Source: Pectobacterium sp013449375 (GTDB lineage Bacteria; Pseudomonadota; Gammaproteobacteria; Enterobacterales; Enterobacteriaceae). Taken from it: a DNA stretch of 64,000 nt. The notes beneath the pieces are model-generated. The model was not told the origin of the DNA, did no database searches, and worked only from the letters and a program-made list of their open reading frames with translations. Shown here piece after piece: positions 51,752-60,806 of this stretch (position 1 is the stretch's first letter; each line of letters opens with the position of its first letter). The position numbers were made by a program, and so were the translations under genes. The stretch lies in the NCBI RefSeq assembly GCF_048593165.1, contig NZ_CP184271.1. One strand, written 5' to 3'.

Positions 51752-54622
51752 ATGACCCAGACACTCAGTCAACTCGAACATGACGGCGCGTTTATCGAGC
51801 GCCATATCGGCCCTTCCATCAGCCAACAGCAGCACATGCTGTCGGTGGTGGGCGCAACGTCGCTGGACGCGCTGATCCGCCAGATTGTTCCGGTGGATAT
51901 TCAATTGCCCAGCCCGCCAGCGGTAGGAGAGGCGGTGACGGAACATGAAGCGTTGGCTGAACTGAAGGCCATTGCAGGACGCAATCAACGTTATAAAAGC
52001 TATATCGGTATGGGCTACAGCGCGGTGCTGATGCCACCGGTAATTTTGCGCAATATGCTGGAAAATCCAGGTTGGTACACCGCTTATACGCCGTATCAGC
52101 CGGAAGTCTCTCAGGGGCGTCTTGAAGCGCTGCTAAATTTCCAGCAGGTTACACAGGATTTAACCGGTCTGGACTTGGCCTCCGCCTCGTTGCTGGATGA
52201 AGCGACCGCGGCGGCGGAAGCGATGGCGATGGCAAAACGCATCAGCAAACTCAAGCAGGCTGAGCGTTTCTTCGTCGCCGACGACGTGCATCCACAAACG
52301 CTGGATGTGGTGCGTACCCGTGCGGAAACCTTTGGTTTTGAGATTGTTGTTGGCAAGGCGGAAGAGGCGCTGAAAGACGATGCGGTGTTTGGCGTACTGC
52401 TGCAACAGGTGGGGACGACGGGCGACCTGCACGATTACAGCGACCTGATGGCTGCACTGAAAGCGCGTAAGGTCGTCAGTTGCGTGGCGTCGGACATCAT
52501 GGCGCTGGTGCTGCTGGCCGCGCCGGGCAAGCAGGGCGCGGATATTGTCTTCGGTTCTGCACAACGCTTTGGCGTGCCGATGGGCTACGGCGGGCCACAC
52601 GCGGCCTTCTTCGCTTGCCGCGACGAGCATAAACGGGCGATGCCGGGACGTATCATCGGCGTGTCGCGCGATGCGGCAGGCAACACCGCGCTGCGCATGG
52701 CGATGCAGACGCGTGAACAGCACATTCGCCGTGAGAAGGCGAACTCCAATATTTGTACCTCGCAGGTATTGCTGGCCAACATTGCCGGAATGTATGCGGT
52801 ATTCCACGGGCCGGAGGGGCTAAAACGTATCGCAGGACGTATCCATCGTCTGACCGATATTCTGGCGGCGGGACTAACGCAGGGCGGCCTACTGTTGCGT
52901 CATCGTAGCTGGTTCGACACGCTGACCATTGAGGTGGCCGATAAGGATGCCGTACTGAGCCGCGCATTACGTTTTGGCATCAACCTCAGAAGCGATTTAG
53001 CCTGTGCCGTGGGTATCACGCTGGATGAAACGACTACGCGTGAAGATGTGCTGGCGCTGTTTGCGGTGCTGTTGGGTGACGAGCACGGATTGGATATTGA
53101 CGCGCTTGATGCTGCTATCGGCCAGCAAGCGGCAACGATCCCCGTTGGGCTGGTACGCCATGACGCGATCCTGTCGCATCCGGTGTTCAACCGCTATCAC
53201 AGTGAAACCGAGATGATGCGGTATTTGCACCGTCTGGCGCGTAAGGATCTGGCACTGAATCAGGCGATGATCCCGCTGGGTTCCTGCACCATGAAGCTCA
53301 ACGCGGCGGCGGAAATGCTGCCGATTACCTGGCCGGAATTTGCCGAGCTGCATCCATTCTGCCCGCCGGAACAGGCGCTGGGCTATCGTCAGATGATCGA
53401 ACAGCTCTCGGGCTGGCTGGTGCAACTGACGGGTTATGACGCGATTTGTATGCAGCCCAACTCAGGTGCACAGGGCGAATATGCGGGGCTGTTGGCGATC
53501 CGTCGCTATCATGAAAGTCGCAATGAAGCGGGTCGTCATCTCTGCCTGATCCCGAGTTCCGCCCACGGTACGAACCCAGCATCGGCACAGATGGCGGGGA
53601 TGGACGTGGTGGTGGTCGCCTGTGACAAGCAGGGCAATATCGATCTGCACGATCTGCGTGAGAAAGCACAGGCGGCGGGCGAACAGCTTTCCTGCATCAT
53701 GGTGACCTATCCATCCACTCACGGTGTCTATGAAGAGACGATCCGTGAAGTGTGCCAGATCGTGCATCAATACGGTGGTCAGGTGTATCTGGACGGGGCG
53801 AACATGAACGCGCAGGTTGGTATTACGACGCCGGGCTACATTGGCGCAGATGTATCGCACCTGAACCTGCATAAAACCTTCTGTATTCCGCATGGCGGCG
53901 GTGGACCGGGTATGGGGCCGATTGGCGTGAAAGCGCATCTGGCGCCGTTTGTACCGGGTCATCAGGTGGTAAAAATGGCTGGTGTATTGACGGAGCAGGG
54001 CGCGGTATCGGCGGCGCCGTTCGGCAGTGCCTCCATTCTGCCGATTAGCTGGATGTACATTCGCATGATGGGTGCGGAAGGGTTGAAACAGGCCAGCCAG
54101 ATGGCGATCCTGAACGCCAACTACATTGCGACGCGCTTACAGCAGGCCTATCCGGTGCTTTACACTGGCCGTGACGGTCGCGTGGCTCACGAATGTATTC
54201 TGGATATTCGCCCACTCAAAGAGAGCACGGGTATCAGTGAGATGGATATCGCCAAGCGCCTGATCGACTACGGTTTCCATGCGCCAACCATGTCGTTCCC
54301 GGTCGCGGGCACGCTGATGGTAGAGCCAACGGAATCGGAGAGTCAGGTTGAGATCGATCGCTTTATTGATGCGATGTTGGCGATCCGAGCCGAAATCAAC
54401 CGCGTCGCGCAGGGCGAATGGCCGCTGGATGACAATCCGCTAGTCAACGCACCGCATACACAGGCGGATCTGGTGGCTGACTGGGCGCATCCGTACAGCC
54501 GTGAGCTGGCGGTATTCCCGGCAGGCAGCGAACACAAATATTGGCCGAGCGTGAAACGTCTGGACGATGTGTACGGCGACCGTAACCTGTTCTGCTCGTG
54601 TGTGCCGATGAGCGAGTATTAA
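51752..54622 (+). CDS. gcvP: Glycine dehydrogenase (decarboxylating), P protein
   Basis: A 956-residue PLP enzyme that decarboxylates glycine. The PLP lysine lies in HLNLHKTFCIPHGGGGPG. Other matches are FIERHIGPS at the N-terminus, QANSGAQGEYAGL-like QPNSGAQGEYAGL and FVPGHQV. ATG 51752 reproduces the E. coli start and length; the open frame continues upstream through the 15-bp repeats but is not conserved there. Confidence 0.97.
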   Translation: MTQTLSQLEHDGAFIERHIGPSISQQQHMLSVVGATSLDALIRQIVPVDIQLPSPPAVGEAVTEHEALAELKAIAGRNQRYKSYIGMGYSAVLMPPVILRNMLENPGWYTAYTPYQPEVSQGRLEALLNFQQVTQDLTGLDLASASLLDEATAAAEAMAMAKRISKLKQAERFFVADDVHPQTLDVVRTRAETFGFEIVVGKAEEALKDDAVFGVLLQQVGTTGDLHDYSDLMAALKARKVVSCVASDIMALVLLAAPGKQGADIVFGSAQRFGVPMGYGGPHAAFFACRDEHKRAMPGRIIGVSRDAAGNTALRMAMQTREQHIRREKANSNICTSQVLLANIAGMYAVFHGPEGLKRIAGRIHRLTDILAAGLTQGGLLLRHRSWFDTLTIEVADKDAVLSRALRFGINLRSDLACAVGITLDETTTREDVLALFAVLLGDEHGLDIDALDAAIGQQAATIPVGLVRHDAILSHPVFNRYHSETEMMRYLHRLARKDLALNQAMIPLGSCTMKLNAAAEMLPITWPEFAELHPFCPPEQALGYRQMIEQLSGWLVQLTGYDAICMQPNSGAQGEYAGLLAIRRYHESRNEAGRHLCLIPSSAHGTNPASAQMAGMDVVVVACDKQGNIDLHDLREKAQAAGEQLSCIMVTYPSTHGVYEETIREVCQIVHQYGGQVYLDGANMNAQVGITTPGYIGADVSHLNLHKTFCIPHGGGGPGMGPIGVKAHLAPFVPGHQVVKMAGVLTEQGAVSAAPFGSASILPISWMYIRMMGAEGLKQASQMAILNANYIATRLQQAYPVLYTGRDGRVAHECILDIRPLKESTGISEMDIAKRLIDYGFHAPTMSFPVAGTLMVEPTESESQVEIDRFIDAMLAIRAEINRVAQGEWPLDDNPLVNAPHTQADLVADWAHPYSRELAVFPAGSEHKYWPSVKRLDDVYGDRNLFCSCVPMSEY

Positions 54623-54679
54623 TGCATTAAGCGTGATATCTTGGCCTCGTATGTGTTTTCATGAATACGAGGCTCGTAA

Positions 54680-55396
54680 ATGGATAAAATTAAAAAGGAT
54701 GATGACATTAAAAAGGATAATAAAATTTTAGGCATAAAGAACAGAACCGAAAATTGGACAACGGTAAACAATCTTTTTGACCTGAAAAATAAAAAGCTAA
54801 TTTCATACTTAATGAGAAACAATGATGATGAAAGCGAGCCTTTTGATGATGGAGTTCAGGCGAGGCTTGAGTTGTTTTGGTATGGCTATCGTGATTATCT
54901 TTTCGATAATAGCATTAATTTAAATACGATTAATACTAACGCTATCTATGAACGTTTTTTGCGATTATTCCCTGACTTGCAGGGAAACGTGTTGAAATTT
55001 CAGAATGGAAATCGGAGATGTTTACGTGTTGAAGAAGCAGTGAATTATTCTTTTCAAAGAGAAGATGCCCCATTGCGTTTATTTCAGAACATTCGTCACA
55101 CGGAAATTGATATTGTTATTGAGACGCGAAATAAACTTTATATCGGTGAAGTCAAAGATTCACAAACTTTTGGTGCGGACGGCCGTTTGTTTTTACCTCA
55201 TCAACTGCTTCGGCAATATATTATGGCACGAATACTTATCGATGAACTGGGTAGAAATTTAGACGTTGTACCTTTTATTATTTCAAATAGCGAGAATACA
55301 AGAAAAAACGGACAGATACAGCTTATGGTTAATCTTGGTTATCTGGATATGAAAAATGTGTTTACATGGGAGAATAGCGCGCTAGCACTGATGTAG
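54680..55396 (+). CDS. Unrecognised protein with a PD-(D/E)xK nuclease-like motif
   Basis: A 238-residue protein whose DNA is clearly richer in A and T than gcvP and the ugp-like operon. I cannot name a family. Residues 142-159 read EIDIVIETRNKLYIGEVK, placing Asp144 and Glu157-x-Lys159 on adjacent strands as in the core of PD-(D/E)xK nucleases. The N-terminus is strongly charged (KIKKDDDIKKDNK). There is no signal peptide or membrane helix. It stands alone between gcvP and a type VI effector gene. A role in restriction, repair or mobile-element biology is possible, but only the motif is visible. Confidence 0.7.
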   Translation: MDKIKKDDDIKKDNKILGIKNRTENWTTVNNLFDLKNKKLISYLMRNNDDESEPFDDGVQARLELFWYGYRDYLFDNSINLNTINTNAIYERFLRLFPDLQGNVLKFQNGNRRCLRVEEAVNYSFQREDAPLRLFQNIRHTEIDIVIETRNKLYIGEVKDSQTFGADGRLFLPHQLLRQYIMARILIDELGRNLDVVPFIISNSENTRKNGQIQLMVNLGYLDMKNVFTWENSALALM

Positions 55397-55520
55397 TGAG
55401 TATCTCATTTATCACCGCTGTATCAATGTCCTGATACGGGTTTCAGTATTGAATTATCCATAAACAACGTCCAATATTTAGCCATCAAAAGGAAGGATTC
55501 ACGGTCAAAGGAGAATGACA

Positions 55521-57362
55521 ATGCCGGGTGCCGCCCGTCTTAACGATAGCGGAAGTGGTCATGACTGCTTCCCCGAAACGCCGATAACCGAAGGCAGTCC
55601 TGATGTCATTATTAATGGACAGCCTGCCGCCCGACAGGGTGATACAGTGCAACTGCACGGTTGTCTCTGCCCTAATGCCCCACATGGTGTTCATTCCCGA
55701 AAAATTGCCGAAGGTTCATCCACCGTTATTATTAACGGCAAGCCCGCTGCGCGTATTGGGGATGGTATCCACTGTGGAGGGGTGATTATCTCTGGCAGTG
55801 GCAACGTCATTATTGGTGATACCCCTTATCGCTCGCCGGTTCATGAATGCGCGAAACAGGCCGCATTAACCCGCGCCCCTATATTAATATTGTCACCGAT
55901 GCTGACTGTTCCGCCTGTTTACGCTAAATCCTGTTTACAGGATAAAGGCTGTATTCGTCCGAGGACGGAAGCCGAGCCGGTGGAAAACGTTGGCGAAATG
56001 GTGCTGTTTGCCCAGTCCGAACACGATGACTGCTGTGGTTATGGTCATCATGCTGCGGATAATCCGCCTGAGGTTGCGCAACATGCGCAGGTGGCGAAAA
56101 AGAAAGATGTGTCTTCTGCGGTTTCCCCTCAATCAGTTACCGGAAGCAACGAACCGCCACCCCACACCTCTCCCAGTGTGATTAACAAGCCTCAAATCCC
56201 CCCGATGGAGCCGTGGTATAAGACGCTGTTTGATTTGTTGGTTGCGACGGATGACAAACCACGCTCTCAGGCACCTGTTGCTAAATCGCTTACTGAACCT
56301 GCCGCAGAAGAGCAAAAAGTTCCCGTCGCCCGCGCCGATGTTGGTTTACTGGCTGCTACGGGAGTGATGACGCAGGTCTGGGGAGAATGGTCGCTGGGGG
56401 GCACCTTGAGTGCCGCAAGAGCGGTGCCATATATTGGTGCGTTAGCCTCCGCGCTCTACATTCCTTCGGTAGGGGAAGGCAGTGATAAGGTGCTGGGGCG
56501 AGACGAACATTGGCAGGAAGATGAATTACGGCGTAAAGGCTGGGCAGGTGAGACGGCGACAACACGTGTTCGGTTTTTCTGGCGTCCTGATATTCATGGA
56601 AAAATGCAGGTCTACGGGGTTCATACGGGGGAAGGAACACCGTATGAAGGCGTTCGTGTTGCTAATATGGTGTGGGACGCGAAAATCCAGGGCTATACTT
56701 TTACACCCGCGCCTGGTGTGGATGGCCCGTCCATCACATGGACACCAGAAAAACCTGATGGGGTTGAGCCTGTTACGCATACAGGAAGTCCGGTCAAACC
56801 CATCGATCAACCCACCATCCTGATCTATCCTATCCCTGAAAACGAAACGGAAACCACCATGCCCCCGTTTCCGGTGCCGGATGAGCATGACTTTAATGAC
56901 TGGATCTTGGTATTCCCTGATGGTTCAGAGATAAAGCCGATCTATGTTTATCTGCAATCGGCGCGCGATAACCCCGGTGTCGTTATAGGGAAAGGTGAGA
57001 TATTGAGCGGTGAAGGTAAATGGCTGGAGGCTGCCAGTTCAGGATTAGGCGCGCCAGTGCCGGTTGAGGTCGCGGATAAACTGAGAGGGCAGAAATTTGA
57101 ACGTTTTGATGATTTCAGGGAAGCGTTTTGGCTGGCTGTATCGGAATGCCCTGAGTTAGTGGAACAATTCAGTAAGAATAATATAAGTAGAATGAAAAAA
57201 GGGTTATCACCTCGAACGATTACGACAGATCATGCTGGGAAGCGACGTTCATTTGAGTTACATCATGTAGAATTGATATCAGAAGGAGGGGATGTGTATG
57301 ATATTGATAACATTAGAGTTGCAACCCCAAGAAATCACATTAACATCCATTCTAGTCGGTAG
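55521..57362 (+). CDS. PAAR - pyocin S - colicin-type HNH DNase (type VI secretion effector)
   Basis: A 613-residue polymorphic toxin. Residues 1-105 form a PAAR tip domain (two VIINGxPAARxGD units). About 105-250 is a linker rich in Pro. About 255-430 includes a pyocin S domain (TFTPAPGVDG, SITWTPEKP). The C-terminal 120 residues match colicin E7/E9 nuclease: KFERFDDFREAFWLAVS, then the HNH core with His581-His582, Asn597, His606 and His610 (ELHHVELIS, DIDNIRVATP, NHINIH). It should be mounted on the type VI spike and cut DNA of rivals. ATG 55521 has AAAGGAG seven bases upstream; the ATG at 55515 is too close. No vgrG or other T6SS gene is in the window. Confidence 0.94.
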   Translation: MPGAARLNDSGSGHDCFPETPITEGSPDVIINGQPAARQGDTVQLHGCLCPNAPHGVHSRKIAEGSSTVIINGKPAARIGDGIHCGGVIISGSGNVIIGDTPYRSPVHECAKQAALTRAPILILSPMLTVPPVYAKSCLQDKGCIRPRTEAEPVENVGEMVLFAQSEHDDCCGYGHHAADNPPEVAQHAQVAKKKDVSSAVSPQSVTGSNEPPPHTSPSVINKPQIPPMEPWYKTLFDLLVATDDKPRSQAPVAKSLTEPAAEEQKVPVARADVGLLAATGVMTQVWGEWSLGGTLSAARAVPYIGALASALYIPSVGEGSDKVLGRDEHWQEDELRRKGWAGETATTRVRFFWRPDIHGKMQVYGVHTGEGTPYEGVRVANMVWDAKIQGYTFTPAPGVDGPSITWTPEKPDGVEPVTHTGSPVKPIDQPTILIYPIPENETETTMPPFPVPDEHDFNDWILVFPDGSEIKPIYVYLQSARDNPGVVIGKGEILSGEGKWLEAASSGLGAPVPVEVADKLRGQKFERFDDFREAFWLAVSECPELVEQFSKNNISRMKKGLSPRTITTDHAGKRRSFELHHVELISEGGDVYDIDNIRVATPRNHINIHSSR

Positions 57363-57371
57363 GTGATAATT

Positions 57372-57632
57372 ATGAATATGAAAGATAATTTTTCAGAGTA
57401 TACCAAAGATGAATTTATTCGTTTAATTTCTGAAATATGCGATGCTATTGGCGATGACGATTATCAAGACTCTTTACTTGATCATTTAATTAATATTACC
57501 GAATATCCATCGGTATCTGATATTATCTATTATCCCGCTGATGGAGCTGATGATTCACCTGAAGGTATTGTTTATAGCATAGTTGAATGGAGAAAATCCC
57601 AAAATCTCCCATTATTCAAAGACTCGAAATGA
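57372..57632 (+). CDS. Colicin/pyocin DNase immunity protein (Im7/Im9 type)
   Basis: An 86-residue acidic protein, the size of Im7. It has EYTKDEFIRLISEIC, then the family signature SDIIYYPADGADDSPEGIV and the final EWRKSQNLP. It would bind and block the HNH domain encoded just upstream and protect the producer. ATG 57372 has AGGTG six bases upstream, overlapping the toxin stop codon region. The toxin and immunity genes are coupled. Confidence 0.94.
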   Translation: MNMKDNFSEYTKDEFIRLISEICDAIGDDDYQDSLLDHLINITEYPSVSDIIYYPADGADDSPEGIVYSIVEWRKSQNLPLFKDSK

Positions 57633-57972
57633 TTGCTTTTTTACGTCTGCAATCCGTGGGAAAGGGTTGCAGTTTGAGCGATACCCAACAAACCTCAATA
57701 TGCAGGTTTGAGTACCTGAAACGATCATCAATTCTGGACGTGAGTGTTGGTGATGTGATCTTACCCAGTATTAGCGGAATTAGTGGACACAACAGTCGTA
57801 TCTGCTCCTTTTGACGAATGGAGGCACCAACGGCAGGCATGATGAGTGTTGTAATCATTCGCAGGCATATTTTCCCTATCCGAAAACAAACTGTCATTAA
57901 ACTGACGCCCCAGTGACACGCTAGCGTTTTAGGGTAAGGCCTCTGTGTTTCACACTGAGCGGCCTTTGAGTT
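57633..57972. other. Gene-free stretch ending in a hairpin at the ugpA-like start
   Basis: 340 bp between the immunity gene and the permease gene. I see no convincing gene; open frames on both strands resemble nothing I know. At 57936-57966 AAGGCC / GGCCTT can pair around a partly paired GTGT/ACAC core. This hairpin ends only six bases before the permease ATG and covers the place where its ribosome-binding site should be. Confidence 0.5.
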
Positions 57973-58845
57973 ATGCGTGCAAAATGCTTTCCCTATCTTG
58001 TGCTGTTGCCGACGCTGGTTTTTTTGCTTGCCTTCACCTATTTCCCCCTGTTGCGCTCGGTCATCGACAGCCTGTATGACACCCGGCTGAATGCCGATAC
58101 GCCGCGGTTCGTCGGTCTGGATAACTTTGTGCGTCTGGTACAGGACGCGGTGTTCTGGCAAGCCTTGTTGAACAACGTGCTGTATATCCTGATGACGGTA
58201 GTGCCGGGCGTGCTGCTGGCGCTATTGTTGGCGGTGCTGCTGTGGGAAAACACGCGTGTTAACCGCTGGCTGCGTACCGCTTTCTTCTTTCCGATGATTA
58301 TTCCACTGGTGAGCGCCGCAACGCTGTGGCTATTCATCTTTATGCCGGGGCTGGGGTTACTGGATTACTACCTGGCGAAGGTGTTCGGCCCGATGAATAA
58401 CAACTACCTCGGCATGAGTAACAGCGCGCTGGTGGCGGTGAGCGTCATCGGTATCTGGAAATTTGCCGGTTACTACATGCTGTTTTTTCTCGCCGGTCTG
58501 CAAGCCGTTTCTGCTTCCGCCCGTGAGGCCGCGCTGATGGAAGGGGCTTCACGGCGGCAGGTATTTTTCTACGTCACACTGCCGCTGCTGCGGCCAACCA
58601 TCGCGTTTGTGGTCACTATCGCCTTTATCTACGCCATTACCCAGATCGATCATGTCGCCGTGATGACACGCGGTGGGCCGAACAACGCGACGACCGTGCT
58701 GCTCTATTACATCCAGGATCTGGCGAATGATACGCACGATCTGGGCAAAGCCTCCGCGGCCACTTTTCTGACGTTGGCGGTGCTATTCGTCTTTTCCATG
58801 ATGAATCTGAAAGTGCTGGAGAAGGGGGCGCATTATGAGCGCTGA
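57973..58845 (+). CDS. Sugar/glycerophosphodiester ABC transporter permease, UgpA-like
   Basis: A 290-residue inner-membrane permease of the MalF/UgpA family with six hydrophobic helices, the first directly at the N-terminus (YLVLLPTLVFLLAFTYF). The EAA loop that contacts the ATPase is AREAALMEGASRRQVFFYVTLP. It pairs with the next gene product. A TGA lies in frame just upstream, so ATG 57973 is the first possible start; the ribosome-binding site is poor. Substrate is suggested by gpdQ and ugpB-like genes in the same operon. Confidence 0.92.
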   Translation: MRAKCFPYLVLLPTLVFLLAFTYFPLLRSVIDSLYDTRLNADTPRFVGLDNFVRLVQDAVFWQALLNNVLYILMTVVPGVLLALLLAVLLWENTRVNRWLRTAFFFPMIIPLVSAATLWLFIFMPGLGLLDYYLAKVFGPMNNNYLGMSNSALVAVSVIGIWKFAGYYMLFFLAGLQAVSASAREAALMEGASRRQVFFYVTLPLLRPTIAFVVTIAFIYAITQIDHVAVMTRGGPNNATTVLLYYIQDLANDTHDLGKASAATFLTLAVLFVFSMMNLKVLEKGAHYER

Positions 58846-59734
58846 AAATCCGATCGTTGACGTTCAGAACGTGAAAAGTCCACGCGTTGAAAGCAGAAAC
58901 GTGATCAACCCGCTTCGTATCACGACGCGATTCACGCTACCGCTGCTGCTGATTTGCGCTGCGCTACTGTGGGTCAGCCCGTTTATCTGGATGCTGTCTT
59001 CTTCCATTAGCACCAGCAGCTTCGGAGTAGATATGGCTTCGCTACTGCCGCGTCTCCCATTAACGCTCGATAACTTCCGCGATGCGTGGGACAGCGCCAA
59101 TTGGCTACAGCTTTACACCAACACGCTGATTTTTGCGGTCGGCACGTTTCTGGTGCAGTTGGTGACGATCACCACGGCAGGCTACATCTTTGCCTACCAC
59201 GAGTTTCGCGGCAAAACATTGCTGTTTTACCTGCTGTTGATTCAATTGATGATCATGCCCGTCGTCATGATGGTGCCAAACATGATGACGCTCAAACAGC
59301 TCGGTCTGCTCAATACCCTGACTGGCGTGATGATGCCGTATTTCGCCTCGGCGTTTGGCGTGTTTCTGATGCGTCAGGCATTTCTCAATATTGCCAAAGA
59401 GATCGAAGAAGCCGCGTTGATGGAGGGCTGCCGCTGGTGGCAGGTGGTGTTCCACGTCCTGATCCCGATGACCTGGCCGTCGATTCTGGCTTTCGCTACG
59501 GTCAGCATTACCTACCACTGGAACGAATATCTCTGGCCGCTGATGGTGCTCAACGACCCTGACAAACAGGTGCTGACCATCGGGCTGGTGTCGTTCGCTA
59601 TGGGCGCGGAGTCCGGTGGGCAGTGGGGATTGATCTGCGCAGGTACGCTGCTGGTGTGCTTGCCGCTGATGGTGGCTTTCGTGTTGTTCCAGAAGCAGTT
59701 CCTGAGCAGCTTCGGCTTCTCGGGCATTAAGTGA
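58835..59734 (+). CDS. ABC transporter permease, UgpE-like
   Basis: A 299-residue permease of the MalG/UgpE family. A longer polar N-terminus (about 25 residues) precedes the first helix. The EAA loop is IEEAALMEGCRWWQVVFHVLIP. It overlaps the upstream permease gene by 11 bp. Together the two form the membrane channel of the importer. Confidence 0.93.
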   Translation: MSAENPIVDVQNVKSPRVESRNVINPLRITTRFTLPLLLICAALLWVSPFIWMLSSSISTSSFGVDMASLLPRLPLTLDNFRDAWDSANWLQLYTNTLIFAVGTFLVQLVTITTAGYIFAYHEFRGKTLLFYLLLIQLMIMPVVMMVPNMMTLKQLGLLNTLTGVMMPYFASAFGVFLMRQAFLNIAKEIEEAALMEGCRWWQVVFHVLIPMTWPSILAFATVSITYHWNEYLWPLMVLNDPDKQVLTIGLVSFAMGAESGGQWGLICAGTLLVCLPLMVAFVLFQKQFLSSFGFSGIK

Positions 59735-59793
59735 ATCGCTGTAAGGGTATGTGGGTGAATGCAGGGCGATTTAAGCATGGGTTTAGGGGGAAA

Positions 59794-59832
59794 CACGGTG
59801 ATGAGGTTCCCGGAGGGATACCTCACACCGTG
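59794..59832 (+). repeat. Long hairpin between the ugpE-like gene and gpdQ
   Basis: CACGGTG-A-TGAGGT pairs with ACCTCA-CACCGTG, 13 bp with a single bulged A and a 12-base loop. No T run follows. It may stabilise the permease mRNA or act as a REP-like element. Confidence 0.7.
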
Positions 59833-59848
59833 GTCGCCCCCGGTATCT

Positions 59849-59865
59849 CGATCTTTAAACGACCG
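59849..59865 (+). repeat. Operator-like repeat, copy 1
   Basis: CGATCTTTAAACGACCG, preceded by ATCT. It is the first copy of a direct repeat found again 76 bp downstream and is an imperfect palindrome. Confidence 0.6.
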
Positions 59866-59924
59866 ATATTAATCATGCGGGTGACGTAGTTCTATTTATC
59901 TGGAGCGACAGGCTCCGTGTATCT

Positions 59925-59941
59925 CGATCCTTAAACGATCG
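59925..59941 (+). repeat. Operator-like repeat, copy 2
   Basis: CGATCCTTAAACGATCG, preceded by ATCT, has perfect CGATC / GATCG arms. It ends 40 bp before the gpdQ start. Two similar palindromes at 76-bp spacing could bind a regulator, or could be a duplicated element. Confidence 0.6.
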
Positions 59942-59981
59942 GCGTTCGCCAACGGGCGAAATAACGATAGAGGTGGTGGTT

Positions 59982-60806
59982 ATGTTGCTGGCACAGATTT
60001 CCGATCTGCATTTTCGCAGTGAGGGACGCAAGCTCTATGAATTTATTGATATTAACGGGGAAAATGCCAAAGTCATTAATCAGCTCAACGCACTGAGCGA
60101 GCGGCCGGATGCGGTGGTGATTAGCGGCGACATCGTCAACTGCGGCAGTCCGCAGGAGTATCAGGTGGCACAACGTGTGTTACAGATGCTGGATTACCCG
60201 ATGTACGTGATTCCGGGTAATCACGATGATAAGCAGCATTTCCTCAACGCGATGCGCCCGCTTTGCCCGCAATTGGGTGATGATCCAGAAAATATTCGCT
60301 ATGCCGTCGATGGCTTCCCGATGCGCCTGCTGTTCATCGACACCAGTCTGGCCGGACAGGCGAAAGGCTGGCTGACGCCGTCCACGCTGGGCTGGTTAGA
60401 GCAACAATTGCAGGATCATGCCACGCGTGAAACGGCGATCTTTATGCACCACCCACCGCTTCCGCTGGGATCGGCGCAAATGGATCGGATCGCCTGCGAA
60501 AACGGACACGAGTTGCTGACGCTGATCGAACGCTTCCCACAGCTTACGCGAGTCTTCTGCGGCCATACGCATCGCCTGATTATGACGCAGTATCGGCAGG
60601 CGATTATTGCTACCGTACCGGGCACCGTTCATCAGGTGCCGTATTTCCACTATGACGATGCGCCTTACTACAATCTGGAACCCGCCAGCGTGGTGATGCA
60701 TCGCTACGTGCCAGTGACTGGGCTGGTCAGCTACAGTCAGTCGATCGCATCGTACCCTGGGCCGTTCCTTTATGACCCACGTATCAGTTGTCCGGTGGAT
60801 GCGTAA
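59982..60806 (+). CDS. gpdQ: Glycerophosphodiesterase GpdQ (metallophosphoesterase)
   Basis: A 274-residue binuclear metal phosphodiesterase, the same length as GpdQ of Klebsiella (Enterobacter) aerogenes and similar along its whole length. Metal ligands: Asp and His in ISDLHF, Asp in SGDIVNCG, Asn-His in IPGNHDD, His in FMHHPPLP and His pair in FCGHTHR. It splits glycerophosphodiesters to glycerol 3-phosphate and alcohol, in the cytoplasm (no signal peptide). ATG 59982 has GAGGTGG upstream. Its stop overlaps the ATPase start by one base. Confidence 0.94.
   Translation: MLLAQISDLHFRSEGRKLYEFIDINGENAKVINQLNALSERPDAVVISGDIVNCGSPQEYQVAQRVLQMLDYPMYVIPGNHDDKQHFLNAMRPLCPQLGDDPENIRYAVDGFPMRLLFIDTSLAGQAKGWLTPSTLGWLEQQLQDHATRETAIFMHHPPLPLGSAQMDRIACENGHELLTLIERFPQLTRVFCGHTHRLIMTQYRQAIIATVPGTVHQVPYFHYDDAPYYNLEPASVVMHRYVPVTGLVSYSQSIASYPGPFLYDPRISCPVDA

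Noticed and set aside
57616..58161. A 181-codon minus-strand frame across the gap between the immunity gene and the permease.
   Set aside because: Half of it is antisense to the conserved permease, and the rest has no recognisable features. I also considered a degraded orphan immunity or IS remnant but saw no terminal repeats or homology.
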